In this document: in pieces, positions 21,425 through 32,871 of the stretch
Numbering within the stretch: position 1 is the stretch's first letter
Layout: each line of letters opens with the position of its first letter
Assembly: GCA_036898135.1 (NCBI GenBank)
Contig: CM072516.1
Coordinates: 24,155,244 to 24,219,243, forward strand
Direction of reading: 5' to 3'
From: Oncomelania hupensis
Lineage: Eukaryota > Mollusca > Gastropoda > Littorinimorpha > Pomatiopsidae
DNA length: 64,000 bases
Notes under the pieces: model-generated
Database searches by the model: none
The model's input: the letters and a program-made list of their open reading frames with translations, nothing else
What the model was told of the DNA's origin: nothing
Program-made: the position numbers and the translations under genes

Positions 21425-22615
21425 CTTAACTGAATTATGACAAAACTGAAATCCTTCTCATCCACCCCCAAAACAAACCTCTTCCTCCGTCTGCTCCTTC
21501 TGTTATCTCTTTCGGCAACTCTGACACCACACTCTCCCCCTCGGCCAGAAACCTAGGAGTCACCTTCACAGACACCCTCTCCATGGATAAACACATCACG
21601 AATATTTGCAGATCTGCATACATTGAACTTAGAAACATCAGTACCATCAGACACCTCCTCTCCTGTGACGCCACCAAAACTCTTGTCTGTTCACTCATTC
21701 TTTCAAAATTTGACTATTGCAACGCTCTTCTAGGAGGTATCTCTCAGTACCTCACAAACAAACTTCAGAAGGTACAGAACTCAGCGTGCAGACTCATTTT
21801 CAAAGCAAAAAAGCGTGATCACATACAACCACTTATGCTAAAACTCCACTGGCTCCCAATATCCTTCCGCATTAAGCACAACACTGCCAACCTCTGCTTC
21901 AACTCGTTCACTGACCATCACTTCCCTGTCTAGCTCTCTGAACTCTTGCTTCCATACACTCCCTCCAGACGTTTACGCTCCTCCTTCGACAGAAGAATCC
22001 TCTCCATCCCACACACTAGAACCAAAACCTTCGGCTACCGCTCTTTCACCTTCCACGCGCCTACATTTTGGAACCAGCTCCCCTCCCACATCCGTCATTG
22101 TAAAACCTCCCCCACTTTCAAGAGGTCCCTGAAAACTCACCTGTTCAAGTGTGCTTATGACCTGTGATGTTCTCGCCTTGCCTCGTTCTCGGCCCGGGTG
22201 TTGTATCCTAACTGTCTATGCGACATTTATAAATTGTGTTCATTGTACGTTGGTGCATTTTTTCCTTTTTGGTTCTCTAGGTTCAATTCTTCACTTTTAA
22301 TAAGCGATCATGTACCACCAATCGTTTCATTATTCTTGTATAACTTGTTAATTGGGCTTTGATAATTCACGTATTATAGTATAGTTAGACTTGTGTTGTA
22401 TGCGTGTTGTGTGAGTGTATGTGCGCACGCGTGTGTATTACTGTGTTAGTCAAATTAATTATATATGTGTCTCAACTTACTTTTTTATGTCATTCTCTGG
22501 TTGATTTTAGTCGCAGTTATAGTTCTTTAAAGGTTTTAAAAGTAAATTATTAAGCGCTTAGAGCTAGATTAATAGGTAACCGCTATATAAAAAGGTCTGT
22601 AGTCTAATAATAAAT
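21425..22615 (+). pseudogene. CR1/L2-like LINE, 5'-truncated
   Basis: RT C-terminal part of a non-LTR retrotransposon. It opens near a DKTE-type motif, continues SARNLGVTFTDTLSMDKHI and RHLLSCDATKTLVCSLILSK then FDYCNALLGGI (21583-21933), meets an in-frame TAG at 21931, and continues to 22167 with RSFTFHAPTFWNQLPSHIR. These are typical CR1/L2 thumb and tail motifs (NLGVTLD, LDYCNSLL, W+LP). The catalytic RT core is missing. A 3' UTR of about 440 bp follows and ends in TAATAAATAAT. It is a different family from the LINE at 50449-51640. Confidence 0.8.
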
Positions 22616-23632
22616 AATATAGTGCCTTCAGTGTTACCATTAGGGTTCGGTTCGGTGAGTAGATTACCGTCCCCGGACACAGAATGATGCGTATAGGGGA
22701 CTTGGATGGAAGAAGGCCGTTGATATTAAGAAGTCATGGTGTAGGTTGATGGGTGAGAGGGGAGCGCGAGGCGCCGCTACGACGTCCAGCTGGAGTAAGG
22801 TAAGTCAATGGAGAAAAGCAACAGGTGGTGGTAGGCAAGGGGCCAATGTGGGTTGGTCGGCAAGGGGAGTCGTGGCAGGAAGAGGGAGCGGAAGGAAACG
22901 GGTATGAAGGGGATGATTGGGTAGGTTAATGTAGATGGATCGGTATCTATATAATAACTGAAAACAATACTGATCTATTGTGTTTTAAACTACCCCGAAG
23001 GGGGTTCGGGATGGTACATTCCCAGGAGGGAGCTGAGGCAGGCAGGGAGGACATAGGGCAGGGTAGGATGACTGAGATGGCTGAGATGGTAGATGAGATG
23101 GACATAATAGTTAAAAATCCTATCAGGACAACAACCAAAAAAACAACTTTAAAAGTTGTGGGAAACACCAAAGTCCAAAAGAACTAATAACATACGCACT
23201 CATACTAGGAGGGGAACAGGGCCCCCAAACTATACACATTAAAACATTCAAGATAGACAAGATTAAAAGGAAAAGTATTCACAACCAGTCCAGGTCGTTT
23301 ACGGGCGCAGGTCATGGGAATAAATCATAGCACCCGCAGGAGGACCTGTGGGTAAGCCTTGTAATAGGAGATCATAAAGTTCCATACCCCCAGGCCGAAG
23401 ATCTACAGGGGGTATTATCTAGTAAATGTCTTATGTAGTAGTAACTAAAGCCTAGGATCCTGGGATCGACTAGGCTAGAGTCCAATAGTGAGGGTCAGTC
23501 GTTGGGGTGCCAAACACACTAGGACCGGCGAGGGTCGACTAAAATGTGGGCCCGATAGTAGGAGAGTCAATGGTAGATAGTACGTCCAGGATTTACATCA
23601 ACTGGGAAAACATTAAATGGTAAGCGTCATGT
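22616..23632. other. Unassigned region
   Basis: No gene recognised. It shares a short segment with 13670-13715 (inverted). Minus-strand ORFs in it have no recognised domain. Confidence 0.4.
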
Positions 23633-24270
23633 TGTTACGTTGAAACGCGAACGAAAGTATGTCGGAAGCGTGTACGATAGATCTAATCGTTTCGATTTGC
23701 AAAGTATTCAATAATAGAGTTTATTTACCTTTGATTTGAGTTTGCATTGTTGTTAGGAAAGGCATTGTATAACGTTGATAATTTTCGTTAGTCGATATTG
23801 TTGTAGAATCTTCTGGATCGGCTTGTTTACTATCGATCGAAGATTCGGGATAATTGTAGAAATTTGAAGGAACGATCCGGAAGGAGAAGAAATGTGTAAT
23901 GACGTAAGCCAGTGATGACGATCTTTAGTTCGATTGGTGGCAGTGCGTCATTTCTACCATGTACCAAATTGTTCCAGAAAAGCGAGAGGTTATTTAATCG
24001 TGTGCCGAGTTGCTGTTGAGAGATAGTAAAGTTGTTGATAGTGATTTGGGAGTTGCTGTGAAAGTTGTTGAGTTGAGTTGAGAATTGTATGCAGTTGTTG
24101 ATGTGTGCTGAATAAAAGTGAAAAACTTCATACGTCGACTTTGTGACTTGTATGCTGTTTGGACGGGTTGCGTGAATAAACGAATCTGAGTTACACAACT
24201 ATCAGGAATTCAAGCATCGGGGCTGAATCAGATACTGATAGAAAACACCAACATCGAACAAAGTGTAACA
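23633..24270 (+). repeat. Gypsy-2 5' LTR
   Basis: 638 bp. U3 starts with two related units, GAAACGCGAACGAAAGTATG and GGAAGCGTGTACGATAG. A polyadenylation signal AATAAA is at 24111-24116. The sequence after it (TTTTGGGGGTCAAGC) contains TGG three bases in, a possible primer-binding site. Confidence 0.95.
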
Positions 24271-24710
24271 TTTTGGGGGTCAAGCCGCGATTCACGCCAT
24301 AGCCAAGGGTTCAACTGCTACAACAAGCGAGTCAACGTTACGAGAAGCAGTCATCGAGGGTAGCCGCCAACGAGTTGCGTCGAGAGGGGCCAACATACTG
24401 GGACTACATCACCGATAGGTTCGGGTTGACTGCAAGGGCGTGTAGTCGCCGAAGAGTTGCTTCGTGAGCGAACAACAGAGCGGGACTACGTGGCTGCCGC
24501 AGGACTACGTCGAGGGACAGTCTCGGAGCTACATCGCCATTGTTACAGAGAGCGGCGAGCGGAAGTCGCGTCTACTTCAGCACAGGAGCGTATACATCAA
24601 CACCAGCGTGGTGCAGCGTCGCATACGACGAGGACAGCGGGGCCTGCGTCAACGAAGGCGACTAGTGACAAGCATCAGCGCTACTGCAGAGAGCGTGCTG
24701 TTCTAGAACA

Positions 24711-24810
24711 GTCTAGAAAGGTACAGCACAGTCAAGAACTTTCAAGAAAAAGAACTCTACAGTCAAGAACTTTCTAGAAAAAGAACTTTCCAGAAAAGAA
24801 CTTTCCAGAA
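24711..24810 (+). promoter_or_regulatory. Array of heat-shock-element matches in the Gypsy-2 leader
   Basis: Four perfect GAAnnTTCnnGAA triplets at 24736-24748, 24767-24779, 24783-24795 and 24798-24810. The last three are spaced 15-16 bp apart. A TTCTAGAA palindrome is at 24711-24718. The array ends nine bases before the gag ATG. This is the textbook HSF1 binding arrangement, but the location inside the leader and the tandem-repeat origin leave function open. Confidence 0.6.
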
Positions 24811-24818
24811 GCATCAAG

Positions 24819-27800
24819 ATGGCTGACTTCTGGCAGAAAGGGGTTGAACTGAATCTAAAAGGGAAACAGTTGACGGAGTACGTCAAATCCCAGGAGAGAA
24901 TACAAGAACGAGAATTAGAAGAGCAGCGTCGCCGAGAAGAAAGAGAATTGGAAGAGAAGCGTCTAGAAAAAGAAATAGAACTAGAACAGAAGCGTCTAGA
25001 AATTGAACAGCAGCGGCAAGAAAAAGAAGAGCAACGATGTCGTGAAGAAAGAGAAATAGAGGAGCAGCGACGTCGTGAAGACAGAGAATTTGAACTGAAG
25101 CGTCTGGAAATTGAACAGCAGCAGCAAGAAAGAGATCGTCAGTACCAGCTAGAGTTGGCGCGTATCCAGAACAATCAGCATGCGCCACAAGTCACCAACG
25201 ACCATACGGCTCCAAAATTGCCAGCTTTCGTCGACGGGAAGGACCAGATCGACAGCTATCTGGCGAGATTCGAAAGGTTCGCCGAAAGCTCCAATTGGCA
25301 ACCTCGAGACTGGGCGATTCGACTGAGTGCACTTCTGACGGGGCAAGCTCTCGAAGTTTACACCAGACTGTCGAACGATGACGCCAAAAACTACGACGTC
25401 TTGAAAGAGGCCCTGTTGCAGTGCTACAACTTTACAGAGAAGGGCTACCGTAAACGCTTCCGTGAATGCCGGCCTAAGTCAGACGAGACGCCAAAGCAGT
25501 TTGTGGAGCGCCTGTCGTCATATCTACACAAGTGGGTGGAGTTATCAGGCGAAATGAAGTCTTACGACAGTCTCCATGACCTGATTGTGAAAGAACAATT
25601 TCTCAATGCCTGTCACAAGGACCTAGCGACCCACTTAGAAGAACAAAAGCTGCAGACGCTTAAAGATGTGACTGAGGCTGCTGAAAGATATCTCATCGCT
25701 CATGGGAAAACCCTGGGGCCACCCAGCGCGACGAAACATTTTCAGAACACTGGAAACCATGTGAACCAGATCCAGGGAAGCCAGACGAGCCAGAGACAGA
25801 CGGACTCCACGCCACCTCCCAGGGAAGGGCATTCAAGGGGCTGTTTCACCTGCAACGCTACAGACCACAGAGCGGCTAACTGTCCTCAAAACAAAAGTAG
25901 CGGACAGCGGAGCAGTACGGACAATTCAGCGGCGGGCAACCGGCAGAGGCGGTTCTCCAATCAACGGCAAACCAGTAGATCTGACCATCAAGTGTGCGGC
26001 GGGAGCGTCATTCTTCCGAGTGAGACCAAGCGCACAGCTACTCCTGCGGACGTGCAAGAGTGCATGACCGATGGCCAACTTCTCCTTGCCAACGGAAAAT
26101 CCATCCCCGTCGTCGCCAGCGCAGCTGTGACCGTACAGAACATGCCTGTTTCCAAGGGACGCGTCGGAAATCATGAAGTGACTGTTTTAAGAGACTCTGG
26201 CTGCAGTGGGGTCATCGTCAGAGAAGACGTAATCGCTAAAGAACAGTTCACTGGCGATTCAAAATGGACACTCATGGCAGACAGCAAATGTGTGAAAGCG
26301 CCAGTTGCAAAGATTCAAGTCAGCACCCCTTTCTACATAGGCGAAGTCGAAGCGGTTTGCCTGAAGAAGCCGCTGTATGATTTGATGATCGGGAATATCG
26401 ACGGCGCGAGACGACCCGACGACCCCGATCCAGAATGGAGTCCTGCCTCAACCCAACACGTCGAAGTTGTGGAGGAGGATCCATTGCCATTTCCCGATGG
26501 AGACCTTACAGAGCTGCTACGGGACAATGTGGTTACTCCGGCTCAGCCCTGCCGACCAGAGATCGTCGGTGCCGTTACTACCAGGGCCCAGGCCAAGAGA
26601 GACAAGACGTCTACGCCACTGAAGGTCGCCGACAACTCTAAAGCTGCCATCGTGGACAGAGATAAGCTGATCCAGCTCCAGGAAGCTGATAGCACTTTAA
26701 ACAAGTACAGGAACCGCCACGACCAAGTGACCAAAGGCAGTGGTACGGTCTATTTTGAGGTGAAGGCCAAGATCCTGTACCGAATCTTCCAGCACCCGAG
26801 GGTCAACGGAGGGAAACCACTACGTCAAGTATTGGTACCATTACCCCTAAGGCGCCAGGTGATGGAAGTAGCGCATGACTCAATCATGGGAGGTCACCTG
26901 GGTATCAAGAAGACGTCGGATAGAATCCAGGCGGTATTCTACTGGCCAGGACTTCATGCGGACGTCAGCCGTTTCTGCCGATCATGCGACATTTGCCAGA
27001 AAACCATACCTCGAGGAAGGGTCCCGAAAGTGCCTATGCAGAGGATGCCTCTGATCGACCGACCTTTCAAGAGGGTGGCCTTAGACTTAATCGGCGAAAT
27101 AAGACCTCCAAGTGAAGAAGGTCATCGATGGGTACTGACTTTAGTGGACTATGCGACTCGGTACCCAGAAGCAGTGCCGCTGAAGAAGATTGACACTGAA
27201 ACTGTAGCAGAGGCACTGGTGGACATGTTCAGTAGACTTGGAGTGCCTGAAGAAATTCTGACAGACCTCGGGACACAGTTCGTCTCTGACTGTATGAAGG
27301 AGGTCAATAGACTGCTGAGCATCCGGCATTTGACTACGACACCCTACCATCCGATGTGCAACGGGCTTGTCGAGAAGTTCAATGCTACGCTGAAGTCCAC
27401 CCTGAAGAAACTGTGCAGCGAGCAGCCCAGACAATGGCATCGCTACATCAACGCCCTACTTTTCGCCTACAGAGAAGTACCGCAGGAGTCCACCGGCTTT
27501 TCTCCGTTCGAGCTGTTGTACGGAAGAACCATCCGAGGGCCGATGCACATCCTGAAAGAACTGTGGACGAAAGAAGTAGACACCCCAGAGGTGAAGAACA
27601 GTTACCAGTACGTGTTTGAGCTACGAGAGAAGCTGGAGCAGACTCTCGAGATAGCCAGAGAAAACCTGAAGAAGTCCCAGGACTGTGGAAAGCACTACTA
27701 TGATCGTAGGGCTGTGAACAGGAAGTTCAAACCTGGCAATAAAGTGCTGGTGCTGCTACCTACCGATCACAATAAGTTGCTGATGCAGTGGAAAGGCCCG

Positions 27801-28391
27801 TACGAAGTGGAGACCGTGGTGGGAATCAACGACTATAAGGTGAAGGTCGGCCAGCATTCCAAGATATACCACGCCAACCTCCTTAAACTGTACGTGGAAA
27901 GGCCATCAGAGACTGTGCACGCAGCCACAGCAGCTGTGACCGACAACAGCTTTGACAGCGAAGAACTGTTGGAACTGGGAGACTTCCACAGCAAAGAAGG
28001 CATCGATGATGTTAAGCTAAGACCAAGCTTGACGGAAGGTCAAACGTTGGAGCTCAAGGACCTTATGGGCGAGTTTCCCCCTAACTTAAATGATGTCCCA
28101 GGCTCTACGACTTTGGTCGAACATGAAGTCCACACCCAGACCTGGAAGGAGCATCTGCAGACCATGAGGGAGCTGTTCCACCGTCCCGCAGAAGCCAACC
28201 TGACCGTGAGACCCAGCGAATGCATTCTGGGAGCTGACAACGTCGACTGCGTCGGACATCCGATGGAAGAAGGAGACAATGGAGGACGCACTGATTCCGG
28301 GGAAGCCCACGTGATCATCGTCTTTGACCCTGGGCCGATGACGACCGCAACTGACGAGGGCGTCGATTCCTTGCGAACGAAAGAACATTGA
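24819..28391 (+). CDS. Gag-PR-INT polyprotein with RT remnants
   Basis: A 1190-aa frame. Residues 25-115 form an Arg/Glu/Gln coiled coil. The CCHC knuckle is C342, C345, H350, C355. The protease motif is DSG at 459-461. Integrase has H686, H693, C723, C726 and the triad D756, D816, E852 (35 residues between the last two), with GPY around 993. RT should follow, but residue 1105 (VEHEVH) jumps to TQTWKEHLQTMRELF, which in Gypsy-3 lies just after the catalytic DD motif. About 161 codons containing the palm are missing with the frame kept. Residues 1166-1178 (IIVFDPGPMTTAT) match an RT segment that normally lies upstream, so the 3' end is also permuted. RNase H is absent. Start chosen at the first ATG after the leader. 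Confidence 0.9.
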   Translation: MADFWQKGVELNLKGKQLTEYVKSQERIQERELEEQRRREERELEEKRLEKEIELEQKRLEIEQQRQEKEEQRCREEREIEEQRRREDREFELKRLEIEQQQQERDRQYQLELARIQNNQHAPQVTNDHTAPKLPAFVDGKDQIDSYLARFERFAESSNWQPRDWAIRLSALLTGQALEVYTRLSNDDAKNYDVLKEALLQCYNFTEKGYRKRFRECRPKSDETPKQFVERLSSYLHKWVELSGEMKSYDSLHDLIVKEQFLNACHKDLATHLEEQKLQTLKDVTEAAERYLIAHGKTLGPPSATKHFQNTGNHVNQIQGSQTSQRQTDSTPPPREGHSRGCFTCNATDHRAANCPQNKSSGQRSSTDNSAAGNRQRRFSNQRQTSRSDHQVCGGSVILPSETKRTATPADVQECMTDGQLLLANGKSIPVVASAAVTVQNMPVSKGRVGNHEVTVLRDSGCSGVIVREDVIAKEQFTGDSKWTLMADSKCVKAPVAKIQVSTPFYIGEVEAVCLKKPLYDLMIGNIDGARRPDDPDPEWSPASTQHVEVVEEDPLPFPDGDLTELLRDNVVTPAQPCRPEIVGAVTTRAQAKRDKTSTPLKVADNSKAAIVDRDKLIQLQEADSTLNKYRNRHDQVTKGSGTVYFEVKAKILYRIFQHPRVNGGKPLRQVLVPLPLRRQVMEVAHDSIMGGHLGIKKTSDRIQAVFYWPGLHADVSRFCRSCDICQKTIPRGRVPKVPMQRMPLIDRPFKRVALDLIGEIRPPSEEGHRWVLTLVDYATRYPEAVPLKKIDTETVAEALVDMFSRLGVPEEILTDLGTQFVSDCMKEVNRLLSIRHLTTTPYHPMCNGLVEKFNATLKSTLKKLCSEQPRQWHRYINALLFAYREVPQESTGFSPFELLYGRTIRGPMHILKELWTKEVDTPEVKNSYQYVFELREKLEQTLEIARENLKKSQDCGKHYYDRRAVNRKFKPGNKVLVLLPTDHNKLLMQWKGPYEVETVVGINDYKVKVGQHSKIYHANLLKLYVERPSETVHAATAAVTDNSFDSEELLELGDFHSKEGIDDVKLRPSLTEGQTLELKDLMGEFPPNLNDVPGSTTLVEHEVHTQTWKEHLQTMRELFHRPAEANLTVRPSECILGADNVDCVGHPMEEGDNGGRTDSGEAHVIIVFDPGPMTTATDEGVDSLRTKEH

Positions 28392-28570
28392 CTGTGTGGA
28401 CGAACTAAGAATATTGGTAATGATAGACTTCAAGATGAAAACCATTGACTCTGTGTGAATGAGCTGAGAACATTGACAGTGTTCAGACAGTCTGAAATAA
28501 GTTTTAATTCTGAACTTTGTTTGTGCATTACGTTTCAACGTTGTTGAAAGAAATTGGGTAAATTTCTTCT

Positions 28571-28584
28571 TGAGTGGGGGGTTA
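28571..28584 (+). promoter_or_regulatory. Polypurine tract of Gypsy-2
   Basis: TGAGTGGGGGGTTA immediately before the 3' LTR. The matching pre-LTR string GTGTAGGGGGTAA is seen before the LTR at 51736. Confidence 0.7.
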
Positions 28585-29222
28585 TGTTACGTTGAAACGC
28601 GAACGAAAGTATGTCGGAAGCGTGTACGATAGATCTAATCGTTTCGATTTGCAAAGTATTCAATAATAGAGTTTATTTACCTTTGATTTGAGTTTGCATT
28701 GTTGTTAGGAAAGGCATTGTATAACGTTGATAATTTTCGTTAGTCGATATTGTTGTAGAATCTTCTGGATCGGCTTGTTTACTATCGATCGAAGATTCGG
28801 GATAATTGTAGAAATTTGAAGGAACGATCCGGAAGGAGAAGAAATGTGTAATGACGTAAGCCAGTGGTGACGATCTTTAGTTCGATTGGTGGCAGTGCGT
28901 CATTTCTACCATGTACCAAATTGTTCCAGAAAAGAGAGAGGTTATTTAATCGTGTGCCGAGTTGCTGTTGAGAGATAGTAAAGTTGTTGATAGTGATTTG
29001 GGAGTTGCTGTGAAAGTTGTTGAGTTGAGTTGAGAATTGTATGCAGTTGTTGATGTGTGCTGAATAAAAGTGAAAAACTTCATACGTCGACTTTGTGACT
29101 TGTATGCTGCTTGAGCGGGTTGCGTGAATAAACGAATCTGAGTTACACAACTATCAGGAATTCAAGCATCGGGGCTGAATCAGATACTGATAGAAAACTC
29201 CAACATCAAACTGAGTGTAACA
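28585..29222 (+). repeat. Gypsy-2 3' LTR
   Basis: 638 bp, TGTTACG...TGTAACA, followed by the TSD CATGT. Confidence 0.95.
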
Positions 29223-29546
29223 CATGTAATGGTGACTGGTGCATAGGATCAGTAAGATCAACTAAGCAGGAGTCCTGTGGTAAGGTTTGTCACAAGGTAG
29301 ATGCCGACGAGTACGGGCCTATAAGAGTATACAAAGTATGAGCTATGTATAAGATGTCTTTCCTAAGAGGAGCCAGTGTCATTGTCGACTGGACACACGT
29401 GAGGTGAATGCACTTGTGTTACTTCCCTCAATGGAGGAGAACAAGACAGCAGACGAAAGTAACAAACGGTGGGGGAGCACAGCGAGCGGGCCATGCCCAA
29501 AGTACAGGACAAGACCGGTAGCCGTACGATGGGAGGTGCGCAGAAT
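29223..29546. other. Unassigned region
   Basis: Right flank of Gypsy-2. No gene or repeat recognised. Confidence 0.4.
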
Positions 29547-29919
29547 TTATAGATAGGCAGCAACCCTGGATCTGTGGATGCATCCCGCAGTCAGGAAAAG
29601 AAGGTTGATATCTGTGGAAAGTGCATATGCGACCAGGTCGGGAATGCCGTCGCCCAGAGAGGCGGACCGGCAGGCAGCTCTGACAGGTTGAAATTCTTCA
29701 TTGAGATCAGGACAAAGAAGGATGCAATGTTCCATGCTGATGTTGCCACCACAGGAGCAAGGAGTAGTGGTGTAATGGCACCGGGCAAAGCCGGCGCAGA
29801 GCCGGAGGGCATAAGGTTTAAGAAGGGGAGGACAGGAAGAGTGTAGAGGGATAGGACGGCTCCCAGGGAGCAGAGCCAACTCCCACCTATCGGCGCACCA
29901 GAGGGAGTAGGCTTCCTCC
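29547..29919 (-). pseudogene. LINE C-terminal fragment
   Basis: The minus-strand ORF 29879-29547 contains LRLCAGFARCHYTTTPCSCG and ISMEHCILLCPDLN. This CxC...H...C cluster resembles the zinc-knuckle-like C-terminus of many non-LTR retrotransposon ORF2 proteins. No RT core is present. Clade unknown. Confidence 0.5.
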
Positions 29920-30032
29920 CACTAGGGTTGTTTCAGCAGATCTTTTATACGGATCAGGGGTCAGTCTTCTTTCAACCAAGTTGTGGTCCTGATCTGGACC
30001 CTATAAACAATAACTAATTAACTAAATAATTA
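29920..30032 (+). mobile_element. R1 retroposon, 5'-truncated copy
   Basis: CACTAGGGTTGTTTCAGCAG then ATCTTTTATACGGATCAGGG matches R1 12803-12847, ends with a diverged hairpin (GGTCCTGATCTGGACC) and an ACAATAACTAATTAACTAAA tail. Confidence 0.75.
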
Positions 30033-30055
30033 AGGAACACGCACACAAACACACA

Positions 30056-30993
<938 letters not shown>

Positions 30994-31086
30994 AATCACA
31001 ACCAGAAGTTGTTGTTTTTTTAATGTGTTTATTGAAAAATATTGAGATGGTGGAAAAAGATGCAGAATTTACATTAAAAATATAAT

Positions 31087-31960
31087 ATTGACTTTCAACA
31101 TCAAATACAAGAAACTGATACAGATTATATTGTTACAACACCACCACAGAAAGAAACAAGCATTACATTTCCAAAAAGACCAGATAAGCATCAGGTTATA
31201 ATCAAAGACCAAAAAACTGGCTCTGTACCGTTACGAAAATTAAAACCCAAAACAACTTTCCCATCTGTTGGCATAGTAGGAAGTGTATTGAACCTCAACA
31301 CATTAAAATCGGGTGAACTTTTTGTGGAGTTTGTTTCGAGAAACCAGCAAAATAAACTTTTAGAAATAATAAAACTCGGAGGTGCAAATGTTAAATGTTA
31401 CACTCCCACAGTTAAAACTGAATGAATTGTGTATGGACGTTTTGACTCACATGCTCTGAGAAACAATAAACACATTATAAAATTCACCTTCTTCAAATCA
31501 AAGAAATCCCAGAAACAGATCACAAGAATTGTTTTTGCTACAGACATTTTTGCCGGAAACACTGAGAATTGGAGACAAGGAATGTCAAGTGTTTCCATAC
31601 TGCCCTCCTGTAGTGAGGTGTACAAAATGTCAACGTTTGAACCATACTCGGAAAGACTGCATTGCAAAACAGAGATGCTGCAGATGTGGTGATTATTATA
31701 AAAGAAAAGCATGTAAAGCAAATGTTCCACACTGCGTCAACTGTAATGGACCGCACTCTGCTGCTTATCACGGCTGTGATAAGAAAATCCTGTACAGAAA
31801 TGCACAAAAAGAAAAGTCACAAAGGTACATGAATCTAAAAGAGGCAATAGATATGGTTTCAAAACCTTCTGGTCCAGGTGCAAATAGTCTTATACCTCAG
31901 TTGCTTCAAAAGTTCCATTTCATCCACCAACCTTTGAGCAGTTTGTTCAAACAACAGTAA
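31087..31960 (+). pseudogene. LINE ORF1: nucleic-acid-binding Gag-like region
   Basis: A frame running from about 31087 contains the RRM-like stretch FPSVGIVGSVLNLNTLKSGE, a TGA near 31422, a frameshift, then CTKCQRLNHTRKDC (perfect CX2CX4HX4C), CCRCGDYYKRKAC and CVNCNGPHSAAYHGC. Three knuckles in a row are typical of ORF1 of I and Jockey group LINEs. The frame breaks again near 31900 (FEQFVQTTVIPILNIN reads in another frame) and leads into the SGNH region. Confidence 0.7.
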
Positions 31961-31989
31961 TTCCAATACTCAACATCAATTTTCATGAG

Positions 31990-32713
31990 TCAAATTCGAA
32001 GTTGGAGGATTTGTGCAAAGACACGTACAAAACTGCAAAAGTTGAAGACATGGATTTGAAACATGACACAAAAATACAGCTTCAGAAAGCCTTTCACAAC
32101 TGCCACACCAATGAAATAAATAATGAAAATCAAACACCAGAATCCATTTCTCAAAAAGTAAATATCACATTATCAGAAAGTGCAGTGCTGCAATGTATTT
32201 CAAGACACTACAAGGCTCATCATAAGCGATTTTACAATCAGGGGGCTGAAACCAGAGAAAGTTGGTATGTTAGACAAGAGCACGAAACACCAAATCATAT
32301 GTATTTCTGGTATTACTCTAGAAGATATGGAAATCTGGATTCACACTCTGGAAAAGAAGGAGGCTTAGAGCAGGTTGTTCTTTATGTTGGAGTTGACAAT
32401 TCTAAACTAACAAACATTAGAATGAAGCATTGGATACAAGTCATTGACAGAGCAAAAAAAGGTTTTCCAAATTAAAAGGTGTACTATCCTCTATAATACC
32501 TCCGAGGGGTGCTTTTCGAAAAAAAATGCTGATGCTTCAAATGCTGCACTGAGGATGGCCTGCCAAAAGCAAGAAGCAAGATTTCTTGATACTACTGAGG
32601 GATTTCTCACAAAAACTGGAGCAACAATCAGGTCATTGTACATGGATTGTATTCACCCAAATGCAAATGGATTGGAAATTCTGTCAAATAGTTTGTATAG
32701 AGCCTTCCAGTAA
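31990..32713 (+). pseudogene. SGNH/GDSL esterase-like domain in the LINE
   Basis: Read over two frameshifts. Block I-like ISDFTIRGLKPEKVGML (about 32195), a GITLEDMEIWIHTLEKKE segment, block III-like VVLYVGVDN (about 32383), a WIQVIDRAKKGFPN helix, and a final FLDTTEGFLTKTGATIRSLY followed by MDCIHPNANG carrying the DxxH pair. The spacing fits SGNH hydrolases. Esterase domains are known in ORF1 of CR1-type LINEs. Here it lies between CCHC knuckles and the endonuclease of an RNase H-type LINE. The block I serine is not certain because of decay. Confidence 0.55.
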
Positions 32714-32871
32714 ACTGCACATCGTCTCTGCTATGATTATTTAGCTAAAGTTATGAGTTGGATCAGAATTTGTACTATAGTCAGTCTCATTACATTGGAA
32801 AAAATGTTCTTTCCATAATATCGTTTCCTCAATTTATTAGACATATTGATAATTACAAGTGGTTTCAGTAT

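Larger units (their letters stand above)
23633..29222 (+). mobile_element. Gypsy-2: RT-deleted Gmr1-like retrotransposon
   Basis: 5590-bp LTR element. Both LTRs are 638 bp, start TGTTACG and end TGTAACA. The TSD CATGT lies at 23628-23632 and 29223-29227. The LTRs differ at roughly nine sites (about 1.4%). One long frame encodes gag, protease and integrase followed by RT remnants only, so it is non-autonomous. Related LTRs occur at 39547, 40615 (-), 51736 and 53029; the decayed relative Gypsy-3 (39463-44480) keeps the RT segment lost here. Confidence 0.95.

Noticed and set aside
23830..24198. 122-aa minus-strand ORF duplicated at 28782-29150
   Set aside because: It lies inside both LTRs on the antisense strand; duplication reflects LTR identity, and no domain is seen.
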